Source: Candidatus Vicinibacter proximus
GTDB lineage: Bacteria; Bacteroidota; Bacteroidia; Chitinophagales; Saprospiraceae
Direction: 5' to 3'
Assembly (NCBI GenBank): GCA_016713905.1
Contig: JADJOE010000001.1
Span: 492,501-556,500 of the forward strand
Length of the DNA stretch: 64,000 nt
Both the position numbers and the translations under genes were made by a program. The stretch's first letter is position 1. Each line of letters opens with the position of its first letter. Of this stretch, positions 46,842-57,030 are shown piece after piece. The notes beneath the pieces were generated by a model. The model made no database searches. It had not been told where the DNA came from and worked only from the letters and a program-made list of their open reading frames with translations.

Positions 46842-48596
46842 TTATTGCGCTTGAATGGGATCAAAATGGGTTAAGTACAATCTTGAAAATAAACCATCGG
46901 AATGTGACAAAAGTTCCTGTTGGGTACCTGATTCCAAAATTTTACCTTTCTCGAGAACGAGAATGTGGTCTACATTTTTTATGGTTGAAAGCCGGTGTGC
47001 TATAATAATCGAGGTTCTACCTTTGGTAAGTTTGTCAATGGCATTTTGTATGATGGCTTCCGTTTGGTTGTCAATCGAAGAAGTTGCTTCATCTAAAATT
47101 AGAATGCTTGGCTGATATATCAGAGCTCGAACAAAGGAGATCAACTGGCGTTGGCCCATAGATAAATTGGAACCCCTTTCGGTGACGAGATAATTATACG
47201 CCCCTGGCAAAGCTTGGAAAAAGCCATCAGCGCCAATGGTCTTTGATGCTTCTATGATCTTTTCGTGGCTAATGTTTGGGTTGTTAAGACTGATGTTGTC
47301 GTATACCGTGCCATGGAACAAAAAAACATCTTGCAACACTAGTCCAATATTACCTCTTAGAGTTTCCAAATCATATTCTTTGATATCCATTCCGTCTATA
47401 GATATCTTTCCTACCTCTATTTCATAAAGTCTGTTGAGTAAGCTAACTATGGTCGATTTACCGGAACCGGTACTTCCTACGATAGCCATTGATTTTCCGG
47501 CTTCTAAAGAAAAAGAAATGTCATTGAGTACTTGGTTAGTTCCGTCATAAGAAAAACTTACCTGATCAAAAACAACTTCACCTTTTAGTTTATCCTTATG
47601 TATTTTACCTGAATTATAATCCTTTTCCTGGTTGTCCAATGATTGAAAAATTCTTCCACCAGCAATTAAACCCATTTGAAGACTATTGAACTTATCAGCC
47701 AGCATTCTTACAGGTTGAAATAAACGGGCTAAAAACATTGGAAAGGCGACCAACTGACCTACTGTGACTTCACCTCCAAGGACACCCTTAGCACCCCACC
47801 AAACCATAAATCCAAGAGAAGCAGCAGAAATGATTTCAACTACGGGGAAGAAAACAGCATAATAGAAAATACCATCTAAGTTTGCTCTTGTATAGGATTG
47901 GTTGATGTCTTTGAATTTTAATGCAGTTTTCTTTTCAGCTGTAAAAATCTGAACGATTCTCATCCCACTGATGTGTTCCTGAAGGAATGAATTCATCCGG
48001 GCAATTTCTGTACGCACTCGCTGATAAGAAATTTTTACTTTTTCTTTAAAAATATAGCTTGCGATCAGCAATAATGGAAAGCTAACCAAGGAAATCAAAG
48101 TGAGCTTTACACTAGTATAAAACATCATTCCTATAATGGTCAATAAACCAAGTATGTCTGCCGTAATGGTGATGAGACCTTCTGCAAAAACGATGTTTAC
48201 GGATTCCAGATCATTAATAGTTCTGGTGGTATTCGTTCCCACCGGAGTTTTGTCAAAGTATGACAACTTCATGCCCAACAGGTGACTAAAGACTTTATTC
48301 CGAATGTCCTTAATCACATTTTGTCCCAAAGTATTTGTTAGGGTAGTGAAAAGATATCGTAAACCCGTAGTAATCAACAACACAAAAACAAAGATTAGTG
48401 CCATTCTTTGAAGACCGGGAAGATCAGCTTTCATGATGTGGTTGTCCACCATCAGATGCGTGAGATATGGCGTCAAGGCATTTAATGGCGCTAATAAAAA
48501 AGCCAACAGACTGGATGTCCAAAGAATCGACCGATATGGTTTGGTGAATCCAAACAAACGGCTAAGAATAGATAAATTGTTTTCGGATTTTGACAT
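46842..48596 (-). CDS. MsbA-like ABC exporter (fused membrane and ATPase domains)
   Basis: The start is at MSKSENNLSILSRLFGF (ATG 48594-48596); the frame to 48644 runs into radC. The 584 residues have six membrane helices (about 20-310) and an ABC ATPase with Walker A GSTGSGKST (about 375), signature LSMGQRQ, Walker B 'ILILDEATSSID', and the switch His in 'IIAHRL'. Homodimeric exporter; lipid A, lipid or drug substrates are all possible. It is 25 bp downstream of radC. Confidence 0.9.
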   Translation of the reverse strand: MSKSENNLSILSRLFGFTKPYRSILWTSSLLAFLLAPLNALTPYLTHLMVDNHIMKADLPGLQRMALIFVFVLLITTGLRYLFTTLTNTLGQNVIKDIRNKVFSHLLGMKLSYFDKTPVGTNTTRTINDLESVNIVFAEGLITITADILGLLTIIGMMFYTSVKLTLISLVSFPLLLIASYIFKEKVKISYQRVRTEIARMNSFLQEHISGMRIVQIFTAEKKTALKFKDINQSYTRANLDGIFYYAVFFPVVEIISAASLGFMVWWGAKGVLGGEVTVGQLVAFPMFLARLFQPVRMLADKFNSLQMGLIAGGRIFQSLDNQEKDYNSGKIHKDKLKGEVVFDQVSFSYDGTNQVLNDISFSLEAGKSMAIVGSTGSGKSTIVSLLNRLYEIEVGKISIDGMDIKEYDLETLRGNIGLVLQDVFLFHGTVYDNISLNNPNISHEKIIEASKTIGADGFFQALPGAYNYLVTERGSNLSMGQRQLISFVRALIYQPSILILDEATSSIDNQTEAIIQNAIDKLTKGRTSIIIAHRLSTIKNVDHILVLEKGKILESGTQQELLSHSDGLFSRLYLTHFDPIQAQ

Positions 48597-48621
48597 TGAA
48601 CCAACAAAATTACAATTATTC

Positions 48622-49317
48622 TTACAGCATCCCCTCATCTGCAAAGCTGTAATAGCCTTGATCTGAAATAATGAGATGGTCGAATACTTTAATATCCAGA
48701 GCTAGTCCGGCACTCTTTGCTTTTTGCGTCAAATCTATGTCTTGCTGACTCGGTTTTAAGTTACCTGAAGGGTGATTGTGGGATAGAATTAAAGCGGTTG
48801 CTTGCAATTCTAGTGCTCTTTTGAAAATGATTCGAACATCTACAACCGTACCGGTTAGTCCTCCTAAACTAATTTTCTCGGCGGATAAAATAAAATTAGC
48901 CCTATTGAGAAATACTACCCAACATTCTTCAACTTGTAAGTCTTCCATCCTGGAACGAAGAATCTGATAAGCTTCCTGGCTCGATTTTAAGCCTGTCCTT
49001 ACCATCGCTTCTGCATGTTGACGTCGCCGAGCCAATTCCATAGCTGCTTCAATAGTAATGGCTTTTACGGATCCGATACCTTTGAATTTTTTGAGTCTAG
49101 AGAGGCCCATTTTTCCAAGTTCAAATAAATTGTTTCCCGAGGCATCGAGAATTTTTTTGGAAAGATCAAGGGCAGATTCATTTCTGCTACCTGTTCCTAA
49201 AATAATGGAAAGCAGTTCTGCATTACTCAATGTTTCTTTTCCTTTAAGAGCAAGTTTCTCACGGGGACGGTCATCCAATGCCCAGCTTTTAATGCTGTTG
49301 CCAATAGGTGTTTTCAT
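48622..49317 (-). CDS. radC: RadC/JAB domain protein
   Basis: The 231 residues have an N-terminal UPF0758 helix-hairpin-helix part ('DRPREKLALKGKETLSNAEL', 'KFKGIGSVKA') and a JAB/MPN+ metalloprotease-like domain from about residue 110, with the zinc motif 'SHNHPSGNLKPSQQDID'. The RadC name is historical: the protein is not clearly a repair factor, and the JAB site suggests a hydrolase. It sits just downstream of the ELWxxDGT surface gene and upstream of the ABC exporter. Confidence 0.9.
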   Translation of the reverse strand: MKTPIGNSIKSWALDDRPREKLALKGKETLSNAELLSIILGTGSRNESALDLSKKILDASGNNLFELGKMGLSRLKKFKGIGSVKAITIEAAMELARRRQHAEAMVRTGLKSSQEAYQILRSRMEDLQVEECWVVFLNRANFILSAEKISLGGLTGTVVDVRIIFKRALELQATALILSHNHPSGNLKPSQQDIDLTQKAKSAGLALDIKVFDHLIISDQGYYSFADEGML

Positions 49318-49328
49318 AGTTGTGTTAT

Positions 49329-50885
49329 TTATTTTTTGGTGAATATCAGGTTTTTAGATTTTTGTTTGTTATATAATTTCAAAATGTAATTTCCTTGTGG
49401 AAGATGGGGAACATCGAGTTTGTAATGTTCCAGACCAGAAGACAAGTATTTAACTTTTATATGCAAGTGTCCGGAGATGTCATATACTTCAATATAATCT
49501 GGCTTCCATTCGAGATTGGAAAGAGGAATACAAAGTTCTGTACTCGCAGGAACTGGAAACGCAATTATCTCATTTAGTATTTTAAGATCGCTTGAAGAAG
49601 TTGAATTATTGTCTACCTTGTATAGTTCTGAGCCCGTGACATTCGTATATCGGGAAAGAATAATCTGGTTAGGAATAGTATTAAATATTACCGGTCTGAA
49701 GCGTCCTCCAAAATCAGTATAACTTTCTGCAATGAGTGTGTCTTGATGAAATCTCCATATCTCTTTTAACAAAGGAATGGTTTCGATGACAAAATATATT
49801 CTATTACCCAAAACCTGGATATTAGCATCTGTTGTAACCCCAAAAGCAGAATTTCCAACTTTTAGAGTTCCTTGTTTGGTACCATCTGTTACACATATAT
49901 AGGTGTCACCATTTGACTCAGCTGCATAGAAATATAATTTGTTTTTATGCACTTTAAATGCACCATAAGGAGCTGCATCTGTAGTTAAAAAAACAGCCTG
50001 ATTTTTATTGTAATCGTAACTTGAAATATCCTTGTCGTTGTGGATGATATAAGTAGAATTTATATAAAATACATCCAGATAATTTGAGGATTCTTTGGAC
50101 AAACTTATTTCTTTGGTACCGGCAGGGGTGCCATCTGTGACGATGGTCATTTTTATCGAATTTTTTATGCCTCCAACAAAAAGGAGGGAATCAACTCCAT
50201 ATGCAGTCTGCACATTATCAAAACTAAATAAATTGTTTTTTGAAAGAAATGATTGCACGGTTTGTGTCCCAGTAGAGGAGCCATCTGACATCATGGGCGC
50301 CATTTTGGTAGTGTTGGTGCTGTTGTCAAAAAAGACGGCATTTCCCTTAAAGTTTGATGATTTATAAGTGTTTTTGGTTGTTGAATTAATGTCCGCAATT
50401 TTTAAGGTGCCATTTACTGTTGCATCACTTACCCAAAGTTGATTTGGATTGGGTTTCAAAGGGTCTGCCTGGACAAATAAGAGTACTTTATTGGTATCTA
50501 TTTTCAAGATGGCCTCGATGGGGGTCGTTTCAAATCCTTTGACCCCTTTGGTTCCAAGGTCTTTGCCATTACTCACAAAAAGTGTCCTTACGCCCAGGAA
50601 TCCATCAAAAAATAATTTGGTACCCGTATTCGTAAGATGCCCAAAATTAGTGATGTTTTCCGCTCCTAAAAGTTTACGGGTTCCTGCTTCTGTTCCATCA
50701 GATACGAATAAACTTCCGGGACTGAAGTCTGTATCTACACCGTGGTAATATAATTTGTTGTCAAACACAACATTCTGAGAAGACATAACGCCGGATTGGA
50801 CACCGGGGTAGACATCTTTAATTAGGACTTGGGCATCTAGGCGGATACAAACAAACAGAATAAAAACACCAATTAACTTTTTCAT
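49329..50885 (-). CDS. T9SS type A secreted protein with ELWxxDGT-type repeats
   Basis: The 518 residues carry a signal peptide (to about 19) and six hyalin-like units with the pattern 'xxxVSDGTxxGTxxI': SLFVSDGTEAGTRKL, TLFVSNGKDLGTKG, QLWVSDATVNGTLKI, MMSDGSSTGTQTV, TIVTDGTPAGTKEI and ICVTDGTKQGTLKV. These form a beta-propeller-like fold. A T9SS type A sorting domain (about 440-518, 'AFPVPASTELCIPL', 'YILKLYNKQKSKNLIFTKK') follows. It should reach the cell surface. Ligand unknown. Divergence is absent: radC and the ABC exporter lie downstream. Confidence 0.85.
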   Translation of the reverse strand: MKKLIGVFILFVCIRLDAQVLIKDVYPGVQSGVMSSQNVVFDNKLYYHGVDTDFSPGSLFVSDGTEAGTRKLLGAENITNFGHLTNTGTKLFFDGFLGVRTLFVSNGKDLGTKGVKGFETTPIEAILKIDTNKVLLFVQADPLKPNPNQLWVSDATVNGTLKIADINSTTKNTYKSSNFKGNAVFFDNSTNTTKMAPMMSDGSSTGTQTVQSFLSKNNLFSFDNVQTAYGVDSLLFVGGIKNSIKMTIVTDGTPAGTKEISLSKESSNYLDVFYINSTYIIHNDKDISSYDYNKNQAVFLTTDAAPYGAFKVHKNKLYFYAAESNGDTYICVTDGTKQGTLKVGNSAFGVTTDANIQVLGNRIYFVIETIPLLKEIWRFHQDTLIAESYTDFGGRFRPVIFNTIPNQIILSRYTNVTGSELYKVDNNSTSSSDLKILNEIIAFPVPASTELCIPLSNLEWKPDYIEVYDISGHLHIKVKYLSSGLEHYKLDVPHLPQGNYILKLYNKQKSKNLIFTKK

Positions 50886-50910
50886 TCTGCAATTCTACAA
50901 AAAAAAACTT

Positions 50911-52050
50911 TTAGGACAAAGCTTGCCGCAGGTCTTCGATTAAATCTTCCACATCTTCAATGCCTACACTTAGGCGCATTAACGAATCAGTAAGGCCTGA
51001 TTTCAATCTTTCTTCTTTTGGTAAAGAGGCATGAGTCATAGAAGCCGGATGCCCAATAAGGGATTCAACCCCGCCCAGTGATTCGGCACAAGAAAAAAGT
51101 TTTGTTCTGGAAAGTACATTCATGGTCACCTCCAGGTCTGTATTTTTCAGATCAAATGAAACCATCGCGCCAAAATCCCGCATTTGACTTCTTGCAACTT
51201 CATGCCCTGGGTGGTTGGTGAATCCCGGATATAAAACTCTGTTCACTTTGGGATGTGAAACAAGAAATTCAGCAATTTTTCGTGCATTTTCACAAGCTCT
51301 TTGAACCCTGACATGAAGGGTTTTAATTCCTCTGAGGATCAGAAAACAATCCATTGGTCCAGGTACTGCACCACTTGCATTTTGAATGAAATACAATCTC
51401 TCCGCTAAGGTTTTATCTTTTGTAATAACCGCTCCATGTACAACATCACTATGACCACCCAAATACTTCGTAGCAGAATGGAGTACTAAATCTGCTCCAA
51501 GGTCAAGTGGATTCTGTAGGTATGGGGAAGCAAAGGTATTGTCTACGCAAACCAAAATGTTGCGCTGTTTGGCAATCTGACAAATGGCTTTTATGTCTAC
51601 TATGTTCAGTAAAGGGTTGGTGGGTGTTTCAACCCAAATCAATTTTGTATTTTCTTCCAATGCAGCTTCTAAATATTTAGGATCCTGCATGGGGACAAGT
51701 TTATTGGAAATGCCAAATGGTTTGAAAATTTTTTCCAACAATCTGAAGGAGCCGCCGTACATATCGTTACTGGCAATTACGCCATCTCCGGATTTAAGCA
51801 ATTTGATTATGGCATCCATCGCAGCAAGTCCACTACCGAAACATACAGCATCTGTGCCATTTTCAAGTGCTGCCAGGTTTTCCTGAAGGGCTGTTCGGGT
51901 TGGATTCTGTGTTCTGGCATATTCATACCCTTTGTGATTGCCGGGACCATCTTGTACATAAGTGGAAGTCTGGAAAATAGGGGTCATAATGGCTCCCGTT
52001 GAAGGATCCGGATGCACGCCTGCGTGGATAAGCTTAGTTGCAAATTTCAT
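50911..52050 (-). CDS. Cystathionine gamma-synthase/lyase family PLP enzyme
   Basis: The 379 residues match the trans-sulfuration fold type I enzymes: 'YEYARTQNPTRTALQENLAALE' (about 43-64), 'FGSGLAAMDAI', the PLP-Lys segment 'LVLHSATKYLGGHSDVVHG' (about 186-204) and 'GGVESLIGHPASMTHASL'. It may be cystathionine gamma-synthase, gamma-lyase or beta-lyase; these cannot be separated by eye. It interconverts cysteine and methionine precursors. It is 26 bp upstream of the ELWxxDGT gene and 45 bp downstream of the transketolase genes. Confidence 0.88.
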   Translation of the reverse strand: MKFATKLIHAGVHPDPSTGAIMTPIFQTSTYVQDGPGNHKGYEYARTQNPTRTALQENLAALENGTDAVCFGSGLAAMDAIIKLLKSGDGVIASNDMYGGSFRLLEKIFKPFGISNKLVPMQDPKYLEAALEENTKLIWVETPTNPLLNIVDIKAICQIAKQRNILVCVDNTFASPYLQNPLDLGADLVLHSATKYLGGHSDVVHGAVITKDKTLAERLYFIQNASGAVPGPMDCFLILRGIKTLHVRVQRACENARKIAEFLVSHPKVNRVLYPGFTNHPGHEVARSQMRDFGAMVSFDLKNTDLEVTMNVLSRTKLFSCAESLGGVESLIGHPASMTHASLPKEERLKSGLTDSLMRLSVGIEDVEDLIEDLRQALS

Positions 52051-52094
52051 GTTGTTGCTATTTAAGAGAAATAAATTCAGTGCAGGAATAAGAA

Positions 52095-53051
52095 TTACCT
52101 GCTCAGGACTTTTCTGATTTTTTCAATTACGTCTTTGATGCCAAGGCCATACTTTTCCATCAGCTCCATGGGTTTACCACTTTCACCAAAAGAATCATTT
52201 ACTGCAACATATTCCTGAGGTGCCGGAAAGTTCATACTTAATAATTGTGCAATGCTGTCGCCCAAGCCGCCATTGCGTTGATGTTCTTCACAACTTACAA
52301 CCCTACCGGTCTTTCTAACCGAATTAAGTATTGCTTCATTGTCAAGCGGCTTTATGGTGTGAATATTTAATAATTCACAGTCAATGCCTTCACCTTCAAG
52401 TTGTCGTACGGCTTCTAATGCATTCCATAGAAGATGGCCGGTAGCGATAACGGTAACATCCTTACCATCTTTAAGCTTGAGGGCTTTACCTATTTCAAAC
52501 TTCTCATTTTCCAAAAAAACTGGCCAGTCAGGTCTCCCAAACCTAAGATATACCGGACCTTTATAATCTGCAATAGCTTGGGTAGCGGCTTTGGTTTGGG
52601 CATAATCGGCAGGATTGATAACAGTCATACCCGGTAGCATCTTCATCAATCCTATATCTTCCAGAATCTGATGTGTTGCTCCATCCTCTCCTAAGGTAAG
52701 TCCGGCATGTGAAGCTGCAATTTTTACATTTTTTTCCGAATAGGCTATAGACTGTCTAATCTGGTCAAATACTCTTCCAGTGGAAAAGTTAGCAAAAGTT
52801 CCGGTATAAGGAATCAAACCAGTGGTGGCCAATCCAGCAGCCATACCCATCATGTTTGCTTCTGCAATTCCAACTTGGATAAATCGCTCAGGAAATTCTT
52901 TTTCAAACAGATCCATCTTTAAAGATCCGGCAAGGTCAGCGCATAATGCAATCACTTTAGGATTCATTTTTGCAGCTTCAAGTAATCCGTCTCCAAAACC
53001 ATTTCTGGTGGCTTTTTTTACAATGCTTTGATATTTATCCCAGGTGTTCAT
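52095..53051 (-). CDS. Transketolase, C-terminal subunit
   Basis: The 318 residues contain the pyrimidine-binding and C-terminal domains: 'FGDGLLEAAKMNPKVIALCAD', 'ERFIQVGIAEANMMGMAAGL' (the activating Glu), 'SHAGLTLGEDGATHQILED' and the C-terminal 'VVSCEEHQRNGGLG'. It works with the N-terminal subunit encoded 2 bp upstream. In the pentose phosphate pathway it moves two-carbon units between sugar phosphates. Split transketolases are common in Bacteroidota and archaea. Confidence 0.92.
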   Translation of the reverse strand: MNTWDKYQSIVKKATRNGFGDGLLEAAKMNPKVIALCADLAGSLKMDLFEKEFPERFIQVGIAEANMMGMAAGLATTGLIPYTGTFANFSTGRVFDQIRQSIAYSEKNVKIAASHAGLTLGEDGATHQILEDIGLMKMLPGMTVINPADYAQTKAATQAIADYKGPVYLRFGRPDWPVFLENEKFEIGKALKLKDGKDVTVIATGHLLWNALEAVRQLEGEGIDCELLNIHTIKPLDNEAILNSVRKTGRVVSCEEHQRNGGLGDSIAQLLSMNFPAPQEYVAVNDSFGESGKPMELMEKYGLGIKDVIEKIRKVLSR

Positions 53052-53053
53052 AA

Positions 53054-53896
53054 CTAAAAATCTCCTAAAGTTTGAGGTAATTGTGCCAGTGCTTTTTCTG
53101 CTTGTTCGTCATTCGGAGCCACACCATGCCATTTATGAGTTCCCATCATAAAATCAACACCAAATCCCATAATGGTTCTCATCAATATGACGACAGGCTT
53201 ACCTTGATGCAATTTTCTTTTTGCCATCTCCAAAATGTGGACTACATCCTCCATTTGATTGCCTTCCATATGTAATACTTCCCATCCGAATGAGTGCCAT
53301 TTTCCTTGAAGATCTCCCAGGGAGATGACTTCATCATTTGGACCATCAATCTGCTGACCATTCCAGTCTACAGTTACAATAAGATTATCTATCTTATAAT
53401 GAGCGGCGCACATAATGGCTTCCCAGTTTTGACCTTCTTGTAATTCTCCGTCACCTGTCAATACATAAACTAGAGAGGAATCCCCATTTAATCTTTTACC
53501 TAAGGCAGCACCAAGGGCAACGCTTAATCCTTGACCCAAAGACCCGGTCGCAACCCGAACACCAGGAATATGCTCATGAGTGGCTGGATGCCCCTGTAGT
53601 CTGGAATTTAATTTTCTAAATGTATTTAATTCTTCCACTTCAAAATGTCCGGTGCGCGAAAGCACGCTGTATAATAATGGAGAAATATGGCCATTGGAAA
53701 GGAAAAACAGATCCTCACCATGTCCCTCCATGCTAAATGGTAGTTTAAAATTTAAGGTATTAAAATAAAGTGCTGTTAAGAAATCCGCACAGCCAAGCGA
53801 TCCTCCGGGGTGTCCGCTTTTCGCCATCCAGGTCTGCCTGATGATGTCTCGTCTGACTTGTGACGCAATCTGAGTTAGTTCGGCTATCGTCTTCAT
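53054..53896 (-). CDS. Transketolase, N-terminal (thiamine diphosphate-binding) subunit
   Basis: The 280 residues carry 'SGHPGGSLGCADFLTALYF' (about 26-44) and the thiamine diphosphate motif 'GDGELQEGQNWEAIMCAAHY...VDWN' (about 148-180), with 'MGTHKWHG' near the end. It forms the active enzyme with the C-terminal subunit, 2 bp downstream, and the two are likely translated together. A -7 box TACCTTTG on the minus strand (53907-53914) lies just upstream. Confidence 0.92.
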   Translation of the reverse strand: MKTIAELTQIASQVRRDIIRQTWMAKSGHPGGSLGCADFLTALYFNTLNFKLPFSMEGHGEDLFFLSNGHISPLLYSVLSRTGHFEVEELNTFRKLNSRLQGHPATHEHIPGVRVATGSLGQGLSVALGAALGKRLNGDSSLVYVLTGDGELQEGQNWEAIMCAAHYKIDNLIVTVDWNGQQIDGPNDEVISLGDLQGKWHSFGWEVLHMEGNQMEDVVHILEMAKRKLHQGKPVVILMRTIMGFGVDFMMGTHKWHGVAPNDEQAEKALAQLPQTLGDF

Positions 53897-53906
53897 GGTT
53901 AGGTCG

Positions 53907-53914
53907 CAAAGGTA
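53907..53914 (-). promoter_or_regulatory. Probable -7 box of the transketolase genes
   Basis: On the minus strand TACCTTTG matches TAnnTTTG exactly. No TTG lies at the expected distance. The start ATG at 53896 would follow the transcription start by only about 6 nt. Confidence 0.4.
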
Positions 53915-54015
53915 ATGATTGTACTGCGCATGTGCTAAAACTTATAGGAATAAATCATAATATTTGGTTCTTCTGGCTTTTTTTGTGTTTCTTCGATGCC
54001 TAATTTAAAATTCTT

Positions 54016-57000
54016 ATGAAGGTCCTCTTTAATCTATGTCTTTTTTTATTTCTGTGGTCTGCAATTCATTTCATCCAGGCACAGGTAAGTTTTCCGGTTA
54101 ATGGTATCCGTGAACCTGACCAAACTTGCTTTTTACTGAGACAAGCTACTGTCCATCCGGAACCCGGTACTCAGGTGGAGATGACCGATCTGATCATAAG
54201 AAATGGCAAAATCGAAGCAATTGGTAAAGATCTCAACCCTCCAAAAGATGCAGTTATTAAAGACTATAAAAATATGCATATATATCCTTCTCTGATTGAT
54301 CTATATAGTGATTATGGAATGCCTGAACCTAAAAAGGTAAATACCACTAATACTATGGTCAGCAGTAAAGAAGGTGCATTTTCCTGGAATGAAGCCATGA
54401 GACCTGAAATTAAAGCAAGTGAATTATTTACAGTGAAATCAGAACAAGCTCAGAAACTTAGAGAATTGGGATTCGGGATGGTGAACACACATTATCCGGA
54501 TGGAATTTCGAGGGGTAGCTCCAGCCTTGTTTTTTTGGGGTCTGAAAATGAGCATGAGATGATACTTAAATCAGAAGTTGCACATCAGTTGACTTTGAAC
54601 AAGGGTTTATCTTCTCAGGACTATCCGGGCTCTTTAATGGGATGTTTGGCATTGCTTCGCCAAACCTATCTGGATGCAGCATGCTATGATAGAATTATCA
54701 AACCTAAGGAAGTCAACCTTTCTTTGGAAGCATGGATACGGAATGGATCACTGCTACAGATTTTTGCAGCGAATGATAAATTTGATATTTTGAGAATTGA
54801 CAAACTTGCAAAAGAATTTAATCAGAACTTTATCATCAAATCCAATGGCGACGAGTATCAGCGCATTGAGGAAGTGAAGAAAACAAATGCTAAACTAATC
54901 ATTCCTTTAAGATTTCCACCATTGTTTGAGGTTGAAGATCCATTTGATGCAGAACAGATTGATCTGGCAGATTTAAAACATTGGGAGCTCGCTCCTTACA
55001 ATGCGTCAATCCTCGAAAAAAATAATGTAGAATTTAGTTTTACTACAAATGGACTTAAAGATTATAAAGAATTTTTACCTAATTTACGTAAAGCTGTTAA
55101 ACTTGGATTGAGTAAGAATAAAGCATTGGCTGCATTGACCATAATTCCTGCAAAATGGATGGGCATGGAAAAAGTAATCGGAAGTCTCGCATCAGGGAAA
55201 TGGGCAAATCTTCTGATTACTAATGGCGATTTATTTGAAGAAAAAACACAGATTTATGAAAATTGGGTGAAAGGCCAATCTTATTTGGTGAAAAGATTTG
55301 AGCCAGAAAATTATAGTGGTAACTATAAGATCCAACTTGGAAGTAAAACCTATGATCTGTTGTTGGTAAAAAAGGAGGACAAATATGATTGTAACATTCT
55401 TTCAAAGGATTCAACAAAACTTAGTCTACAAGTTAGAATTGAAGGCCGATATCTGAACGGAAAATTTGTGGATGAAAACAAACAAGTTTATCTGTTTTGT
55501 GCTACTGAACAGCTAGGTATTTTCAATGGACACATCATTGGATCTGATGGAGTTGTCCAAAACTTACAAATGAAATTGAATGAAGATTTGGGAAAAGAAT
55601 TCAAATTGGAATCCAAAGAAAACGCAACCTCATTAACAGATACCTTTTCAGCGGTTACTTTTCCTTTTATGGCCTATGGCTGGACAGAGAAACCGAAACA
55701 AAAAAAGTACTTGATTAAGAATGCCACTCTGTGGACTTGTGAAAAGGATGGCAATCTTAGCAATACAGATTTATTGATTGAAAATGGAAAGATCAAGAAA
55801 ATTGCAAAGAACATATCAGATGCCACTGCAATCATCATAGATGGTACTGGAAAACATGTGACACCGGGGATTATTGACGAACATAGTCACATTGCAATTT
55901 CACGGGGTGTAAATGAATGTACGGAGGCATCTACAGCAGAAGTAAGAATCGGGGATGTAATTAATCCAGACGACATTAATATTTTTCGCCAACTTTCAGG
56001 TGGTGTTACCACTTCCCAATTATTGCATGGATCCTGCAATCCTATTGGTGGACAATCAGCAATCATAAAGTTGAGATGGGGTTCTTCTCCTGAAGAAATG
56101 AAATTTGAGGGTGCAGATCCATTTATCAAATTTGCTTTGGGTGAAAACGTGAAGCGATCAGGAGGTAATAACAACCAGAGATTTCCTGACTCAAGGATGG
56201 GTGTAGAACAAGTATATATCGACTACTTTACACGTGCAAAAGCATATAGTGAGGAGATTGAAAAATTGGGTGCTGACCATGTGAGAAGAAATCTTGACTT
56301 GGAAACGCTTGCAGAAATATTGAATAAAAAGAGATTTATCACTTGTCATTCATACGTTCAATCCGAAATAAATATGCTGATGCATGTAGCCGAGAAATTT
56401 AATTTCAAGGTAAATACCTTCACACATATTTTAGAGGGGTATAAAGTTGCAGATAAAATGAAAAAGCATGGAGTAGGAGCAGCTTCGTTTTCTGATTGGT
56501 GGGCGTATAAATTTGAAGTATATGAAGCAATTCCTTATAATGGTGCAATTCTGCATAGTCAAGGAGTTACTACTGCGTTTAATAGCGATGACGCAGAGAT
56601 GGCCAGAAGATTGAATCAGGAATCTGCCAAAGCCATTAAATATGGTAATCTGACAGAAACTGAAGCCTTGAAGTTTGTAACTTTGAATCCTGCTAAATTG
56701 TTACATCTTGATCATAGGGTTGGCAGTTTGAAAGAAGGAAAGGATGCTGATGTTGTAGTTTGGAACGGAAGTCCAATGTCGGTCTATTCTTTGGTTGAAA
56801 AAACATTTGTCGATGGTATAAAATATTATGACAAAGAGGAACTATCCAACAAACAAGAATCCATTCAAAAAGAAAGAGCGCGCATCATTCAGAAAATGTT
56901 GCAACAGAAGTTCTCCGGTACAATTCCAACTTCATATCGGTCTCCAATCAAGAAATTATACCACTGCGATTCGGTTGAAGGAGAAGAAATTGATTTTTCC

Positions 57001-57030
57001 AATGGTTTAAATTCAAATCATCATGAATAA
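54016..57030 (+). CDS. Secreted two-module amidohydrolase
   Basis: The 1004 residues start with a signal peptide (to about 23, 'IHFIQAQ'). Two amidohydrolase-like modules follow. The first (about 35-430) keeps the fold pattern ('YPSLIDLYSDYG') but lacks the HxH zinc motif. The second (about 570-970) has 'GIIDEHSHIAISRG', 'THILEG' and the late Asp in 'NSDDAEMARR', so only it should bind metal and hydrolyse. Family members act on amide or ester bonds of small molecules and peptides; substrate unknown. Its end overlaps the next amidohydrolase gene by 8 bp, so the two form an operon. Confidence 0.85.
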   Translation: MKVLFNLCLFLFLWSAIHFIQAQVSFPVNGIREPDQTCFLLRQATVHPEPGTQVEMTDLIIRNGKIEAIGKDLNPPKDAVIKDYKNMHIYPSLIDLYSDYGMPEPKKVNTTNTMVSSKEGAFSWNEAMRPEIKASELFTVKSEQAQKLRELGFGMVNTHYPDGISRGSSSLVFLGSENEHEMILKSEVAHQLTLNKGLSSQDYPGSLMGCLALLRQTYLDAACYDRIIKPKEVNLSLEAWIRNGSLLQIFAANDKFDILRIDKLAKEFNQNFIIKSNGDEYQRIEEVKKTNAKLIIPLRFPPLFEVEDPFDAEQIDLADLKHWELAPYNASILEKNNVEFSFTTNGLKDYKEFLPNLRKAVKLGLSKNKALAALTIIPAKWMGMEKVIGSLASGKWANLLITNGDLFEEKTQIYENWVKGQSYLVKRFEPENYSGNYKIQLGSKTYDLLLVKKEDKYDCNILSKDSTKLSLQVRIEGRYLNGKFVDENKQVYLFCATEQLGIFNGHIIGSDGVVQNLQMKLNEDLGKEFKLESKENATSLTDTFSAVTFPFMAYGWTEKPKQKKYLIKNATLWTCEKDGNLSNTDLLIENGKIKKIAKNISDATAIIIDGTGKHVTPGIIDEHSHIAISRGVNECTEASTAEVRIGDVINPDDINIFRQLSGGVTTSQLLHGSCNPIGGQSAIIKLRWGSSPEEMKFEGADPFIKFALGENVKRSGGNNNQRFPDSRMGVEQVYIDYFTRAKAYSEEIEKLGADHVRRNLDLETLAEILNKKRFITCHSYVQSEINMLMHVAEKFNFKVNTFTHILEGYKVADKMKKHGVGAASFSDWWAYKFEVYEAIPYNGAILHSQGVTTAFNSDDAEMARRLNQESAKAIKYGNLTETEALKFVTLNPAKLLHLDHRVGSLKEGKDADVVVWNGSPMSVYSLVEKTFVDGIKYYDKEELSNKQESIQKERARIIQKMLQQKFSGTIPTSYRSPIKKLYHCDSVEGEEIDFSNGLNSNHHE